The position numbers and the translations under genes were made by a program. From Phyto melanocephala (taxonomy: Eukaryota > Arthropoda > Insecta > Diptera > Rhinophoridae), in assembly GCA_941918925.1 (NCBI GenBank), contig OW799234.1:10755001-10819000 (forward strand): a DNA stretch of 64,000 nucleotides, written 5' to 3'. Below, in pieces: positions 59,683 through 64,000 of the stretch (position 1 is the stretch's first letter; the number at the start of each line of letters is the position of its first letter). Below the pieces are notes generated by a model, which was given only the letters and a program-made list of their open reading frames with translations, was not told the DNA's origin and did not search any database.

Positions 59683-60120
59683 AGGGTGGATCAAAAGTCA
59701 CCATGGGGCTTACAAATTTAAATAATTACGTTTACATATTGCAAAACTTAGACAATGTCGATGGTCTGCGGATTTTGATTTCTGTATCAATTGTACCTTA
59801 TATGGGATTAACAGTAAATAATAATTTAAAACATTACGAGCAATTTCTACTTGAGCAGTAAGCCCACTGATAGTTGTTTAGGGTGTTTCCTTAACACTTG
59901 CAATGTCTACACGTTTAATGTTTTCCACAGTGTGAATAAAACGTGGTCTGCCAGTTGGAGGAAAATTTAAAATGGTGTCACGTTAGTGTTGATAATGAAC
60001 TGAACAAAGTGACGATATGCTCCTTGCGTTAAACTACTTAATTGATCGCTGATTTAAATATGAAAATTCTACTATTTTGGTTCTTTGTTCAGTTGTGAAA
60101 CTGTGCATTGTTTATTCTTC
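59683..60120 (-). pseudogene. Mariner-like transposase relic 6 (N-terminal domain only)
   Basis: The minus strand starts MHSFTTEQRTKIVEFSYLNQ (60115 down), then FPPTGRPRFIHTVENIKRV, a TAA, and later LIPYKVQLIQKSKSADH. This is the paired helix-turn-helix domain and linker of a mariner-type transposase. The catalytic domain is absent and the relic ends near ggatccaccct-like sequence at 59683. Confidence 0.6.
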
Positions 60121-60129
60121 AGGTGTTAT

Positions 60130-61368
60130 ACAGAGCGTGATCCATTTTGAGGTTCCCTAGTTTTTTAAAGAAAAAAAAATCAAATTAAGTGGGGAGTGTA
60201 TATTATCATTTGAAAGAACATTCTTTGGCATTTATGTTTTAAAGATTATGTCTATCAAATGTTGGCCGTTGCTACATCGTAGATGGTTCATCCGCTGAGT
60301 CCAATTTTCAATGACTCGTTCAAGCATTTCGACTGGTAACTGGTGAATGACACGCGTGATGTTTTCCTCTCATGCCTGAATCGAAACGGGTTTATCTGCA
60401 CAAACTTTAGACTTTACATATCCCCACAGGAAAAAGTCTAATGGTGTGATATCACACGATCTTGGTGGCCAATCGATAGGCCCAAAACGTGAAATTATGT
60501 GCTCACCGAAGTGTTCTCTCAATGAATCTATTGATTGATGCGATATGTAGGAAGTGGCTCCGTCTTGCTGAAACCAAATGTCGCCGAGATCACCAGCTTT
60601 AATTTCAGGCATCAAATAGTCGGTTATCATGGCACGATAACGGTCGCCATTGACGGCTACATTCGCACTGGAAGCGTTTTTAAAGAAATATGGACCGCAG
60701 ATTCCACCGGCCGCCAAACCACACCAAACCGTTGTTTTTTCTGGACGAAGTGGCAGTTCCTGAATCTCTTCAGGTTGCTCTTAGTCCCAAATGCGGCAAT
60801 TTTGCTTGCTTACATACCCAGAAATGGCGCTCATCGCTGAACAAAATTTGCCTCGCAAACGTCGGATCTTCTTGGAAGTTTTCAAGAGCCCATAGAGCGA
60901 AGCGATGTCGCTTGGGAAGGTCGAGCTGCTTCAGTTGTTGCACAAGCTGTATTTTGTACGCTTAAGTGCGCCAAGTCGTTCCATACGTCACGGTCTTGGG
61001 GTACACTCTTAGCTCCGGTTGCTATATTTTCTTCACAACGTGCTGGACGTGGTCTATTCGGTCGAATATTATCCAATAATGAATGCTGGGTCTCAAAATG
61101 GGTGATGGTGTTGCGAATAGTACGCTCAGTAGGCCGATTATGTTGACCATCAGTTAAGCGAAGAGCACGAAACACATTCCTCAAAGAACGTGAATTTTTG
61201 TTATAAAGTTGAACGAATTGTAACGTTGTTCAGGCGTAGGTCTTTCCATTATGAAATGCCAAACAATACTAAACCAAAATAACATGACAGCACGGCACGA
61301 CTCACACGTGATCTGTGAAAAAAAAACGCTATTGAAAAAAGTATCTCTACTTGAATCACCCGTTATAT
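60130..61368 (-). pseudogene. Mariner-like element, relic 7, nearly complete, DD41D-type spacing
   Basis: A start (MERPTPEQRYN) at 61252 is followed by a frameshift. The DNA-binding domain then reads SLRNVFRALRLTDGQHNRPT and RPNRPRPARCEENIA. After more shifts the catalytic domain is intact: ICGPYFFKNASSANVAVNGD, IWFQQDGATSYISHQSID, NWPPRSCDITPLDFFLWGY-like. By alignment with Mos1, where the last Asp lies in S-D-Y-H-L-F, the third Asp here is in TPLDFF, 41 residues after the second. The ends cgggtgattcaagtagag and the complement of agcgtgatccattttgag form imperfect terminal repeats next to TATA. The best preserved mariner in the window, but still broken. Confidence 0.8.
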
Positions 61369-62520
61369 AATCTGAGGAAATAACCAAAAAAAGAAGACAT
61401 AAGTACATAAACGAAGAAACTATTGAATTTTTAAATCCTAGAGTACCTTTTTTCCCACCCTGTTATTTTAAGTTATGTTGAAAATTTTTAATTTTGTGCC
61501 ATCTTACAAACATTTAGGGCAGGCTTAAGTTGTGTGTGATATAATTTAAAGAAAACTGTAAAAGAAGCTTATCGGATAGTCGTAGATGACACTATTTCAA
61601 GTGATAAGTCATGATTAATGAGAAGTCTTGCATTTAATTAGCCAGAATACGAAATGAAGTTTGTCAAATGCTGGTAAAAGACGGTGATTTATTTGATAAA
61701 TCATAACAAACGATATTTAGTGGTGATTTCAGTTTACAGTTGATGCGAATACAAACAAGAACATAATAACAATATTCAGTTACAAAAAAAAAGCCATGGC
61801 TTTAAGTCAAAAAAATAGAAAATAAAAAATAAATAGAAGTGAAAAATTGAAAATCTAGTGTATGATAATGAACAGCACCCTCTGTAGCTCCTCAGTTTAG
61901 TGAGTACCACACGATTTTACAAGTCATTAGTTTGTTTTTTTTTCAGCAGCCTTTAAAAATTGTCATTAGCTTTGGTTCACCTTAGAGAGAGCAAACATTG
62001 TTTTAAAATAAAACTCCATATAAAGCCTGTTAATAGCTCCCATATAAGAAGGCAAATCACCTAAACGCTCACAAAACCTATATGCCGTAATCGCAATAAA
62101 AATTTAGCACAAATAATTTTATACTTTTTATATTTCTTATAACTAAATTGATATATTGGCGACTTTTAATATTCGTAACAATTTTTTTTTATTGTCTGTG
62201 TTTTCTGTATTCAAAAAACAAATAACAGAGTTTATTAAGGGCAGCGTAATAAAAAAATGGACTGTATTTGATCGTAACTATTAAGTAATTGTCAAACAAG
62301 GAATGTCCTAATAAAACTAAGACAGGTCCTTAAAAATTTCGCACATAAATCAAAGTTATAAAAGCAGAAAAGTTGACTATAAAATATAAATAGTAAGACA
62401 GTCAAGAACGTGACGTTTGTAAAGAAATAAAGAAGTCTTTAACATATTTTTATTTTGGCCTTAATTTTGCGATAGCATTTTGATAGTTTTAGATTAAAGC
62501 GATTTGTTGTTTCTAATATA
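61369..62520. other. No gene seen
   Basis: AT-rich spacer; no motif on either strand. Confidence 0.4.
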
Positions 62521-63665
62521 AAGCGTGATTTTTTAAGCTAGTTTCTTTAAAAATCTTATAAAACACTTTAATTTGCATCATATATTCAAAATATTTATTG
62601 GAATCGATAAACTGGTCTTTGCCATTTACTTTTAAAAAGTAACTTCATGTAAATGTTGCCCGCGGCTCTAATTCAAATGGTCCATTCGTAAGGTCCCATT
62701 TTGCACCACTTTTTAGAGCATTTCGGCCTGTATTCCATGAATAACACGTGTTATGTTATACTCTAAGGCTTCAATCGTGTCCAACGACCAACGACTTCAC
62801 ATAACTCCACAAGAAGTTGTTAGGAGGCGTCAAATCACATGATCTGGGCGGCCAACTCACAGACCATTTCGTGAGATAAACTACTCACCAAATTCATCCT
62901 TCAATATGTCCATTGTTTCATGAGCTGTGTGGCATGAGGTACCGTCTTGTTGAAACCATATATCAACCAAGTCCAACTCAGCTAATTGGGGCAAAAAAAA
63001 GTCGCGTATCCTGGCTCGATATCGTTCGCCGTTGACGGTAACGTTTCTTCTCCTTCGTCTTTGAAGAAAAATGGACTGATGATGCCACCAGCCCATAAAC
63101 CACACCAAACTGCCATTTTTCGGGATGCATCTGAAACCCTTGTACGGCATGTGGCTGTTCTTCATCCCAGATTCGACAGTTTTGCTTGTTTACGTATCCA
63201 TTTAGCCAGAAATGAGCCTCATCGCTGAAAACAATTTTTCGATAAAACAGTTGATTTCCGTCGAGCTGTTGTAAGGACCATTCACCAAAAATTCTATTTT
63301 ATAGGCTTTTAAATGCAAATCGACACGTAAAAATTTTCCACGTGCTTGAATAACACATTCCCAATATCCAAGAACGGCGAAGAACTGACATTAACACTAG
63401 TCACTACAGCACGATTTGTAGATTTACTAGGTAGATTTTGACAACCATAAAAAGTTCGTAACAAACGATGGACATTTCTCACAGAGCACGAATTTCGATA
63501 ATAAATTTTAACGATTTGCAGTCGTTGCTTGTTTGTGAGTTTCTTCATGATAAAATGGCAGAGTATATTAAACACTTTTCACATTTCACAGATGTAGTTT
63601 GGACACAATTACCAACCAGTGCTGCCAGCCTGGAAGACTTAATTTATAAAAAAATACCTTTTATT
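62521..63665 (-). pseudogene. Mariner-like element, relic 8
   Basis: The minus strand starts MKKLTNKQRLQIVKIYYRNS near 63548, with CSVRNVHRLLRTFYG. The middle is deleted or shuffled. The catalytic part reads NVTVNGERYRARIRDFFLPQ and WFQQDGTSCHTAHETMDILK, with the second Asp kept. Stops follow and the third Asp region is lost. The protein is of the same group as relic 7 but from a different subfamily. Confidence 0.75.
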
Positions 63666-63825
63666 TGTAATAAACATGAAGTTAAGAACGTGACCAAAAC
63701 TATTGTATGCAACTCGATTTTAATGTGGTTAAAACCGAAGCAAATTTTTTATCGGAGTTAAAATAGTAACGCTTTCGAATGCCAATGTTTCATTACATTC
63801 TTAAGTATGCCTTTGTGATATTAAA

Positions 63826-63910
63826 CAAGCAAGAGTGCTATATTTGGCCGTGCCAAATCTGATAATATCCTTCACCATAATGCACACGGGTATAACGACC
63901 GTAGCGTACC
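63826..63910 (+). mobile_element. DINE-1-like 5' end fragment
   Basis: It reads caagcaagagtgctatattt, a ttggccgtgccaa hairpin, then tatccttcacc. After about 80 bp the similarity stops. Beyond it, to 64000, I see nothing recognisable. Confidence 0.55.
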
Positions 63911-64000
63911 CTGGATTTTGAGTGTAACATTATAGACATTTTGTTTTATTATTTTCAGCGGCGTCTTTGATTTTGAAGTCTTATCAACTAGTCAAGGGCT

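Larger units (their letters stand above)
43264..64000 (+). other. Intron 4 of the K2P gene, at least 20.7 kb
   Basis: It begins gtaagttttttc and runs past the window edge. It carries the Penelope-like element, the hAT relic, LINE and mariner relics and long-unit tandem repeats described below. The last 40 bp after tttttcag at 63957 do not read as a pore or membrane segment. Confidence 0.7.

Noticed and set aside
63957..64000. tttttcag followed by open sequence at the window end, as possible exon 5 of the channel
   Set aside because: The next exon must complete Gly and begin Tyr-Gly; this reads otherwise in the required phase.

Overview
The window is AT-rich nuclear DNA from a higher fly. This rests on the mix of repeats: Ty3/gypsy and Penelope-like retroelements, RNase H-bearing LINEs, several mariner-like relics, INE-1/DINE-1-like elements and a tRNA-headed SINE. 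It also rests on a spliced gene whose introns are full of these elements. The species cannot be named from the sequence; a calyptrate fly (blow fly, house fly or stable fly group) is an inference.

The one convincing host gene is on the + strand. Four exons (8710-8935, 9122-9278, 42732-42828, 43137-43263) join with consistent phases (1, 2, 0, 1) and canonical GT-AG borders. They encode the N-terminus, first membrane helix, extracellular cap and first pore helix of a two-pore-domain potassium (K2P) channel. The selectivity filter is cut by the last splice site. Intron 2 is about 33.5 kb, and intron 4 runs off the right edge (over 20.7 kb). The other half of the channel lies outside the window.

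Layout. Positions 1-3405 hold the 3' part of a Ty3/gypsy element with an intact pol frame. Positions 3420-7500 hold a LINE relic, a SINE, a mariner relic with a nested TIR element, and a Helitron-like element with internal tandem repeats. Positions 8710-9278 hold exons 1 and 2. Intron 2 carries four near-complete DINE-1-like copies with A-rich cores, a second DINE subfamily, SINEs, LINE tails, minisatellites, two LTRs of one family in opposite orientation, and a mariner with a small palindromic MITE inside its transposase. Intron 4 carries a Penelope-like element with GIY-YIG domain, a TIR element inserted in its own kind, a hAT relic split by a Helitron-like element, a LINE RT relic, long-unit tandem repeats and four mariner relics.

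Relationships worth noting: a SINE (4523-4747) and a 5'-truncated LINE (36007-36677) share nearly the same last ~85 bp, the signature of a SINE moved by its partner LINE. The SINE at 13763-13955 and that LINE have exact target duplications of 10 and 11 bp, which date them after the repeats they interrupt. I found no bacterial-type system, CRISPR array or clear RNA gene. All coordinates and similarities were read by eye without database search.
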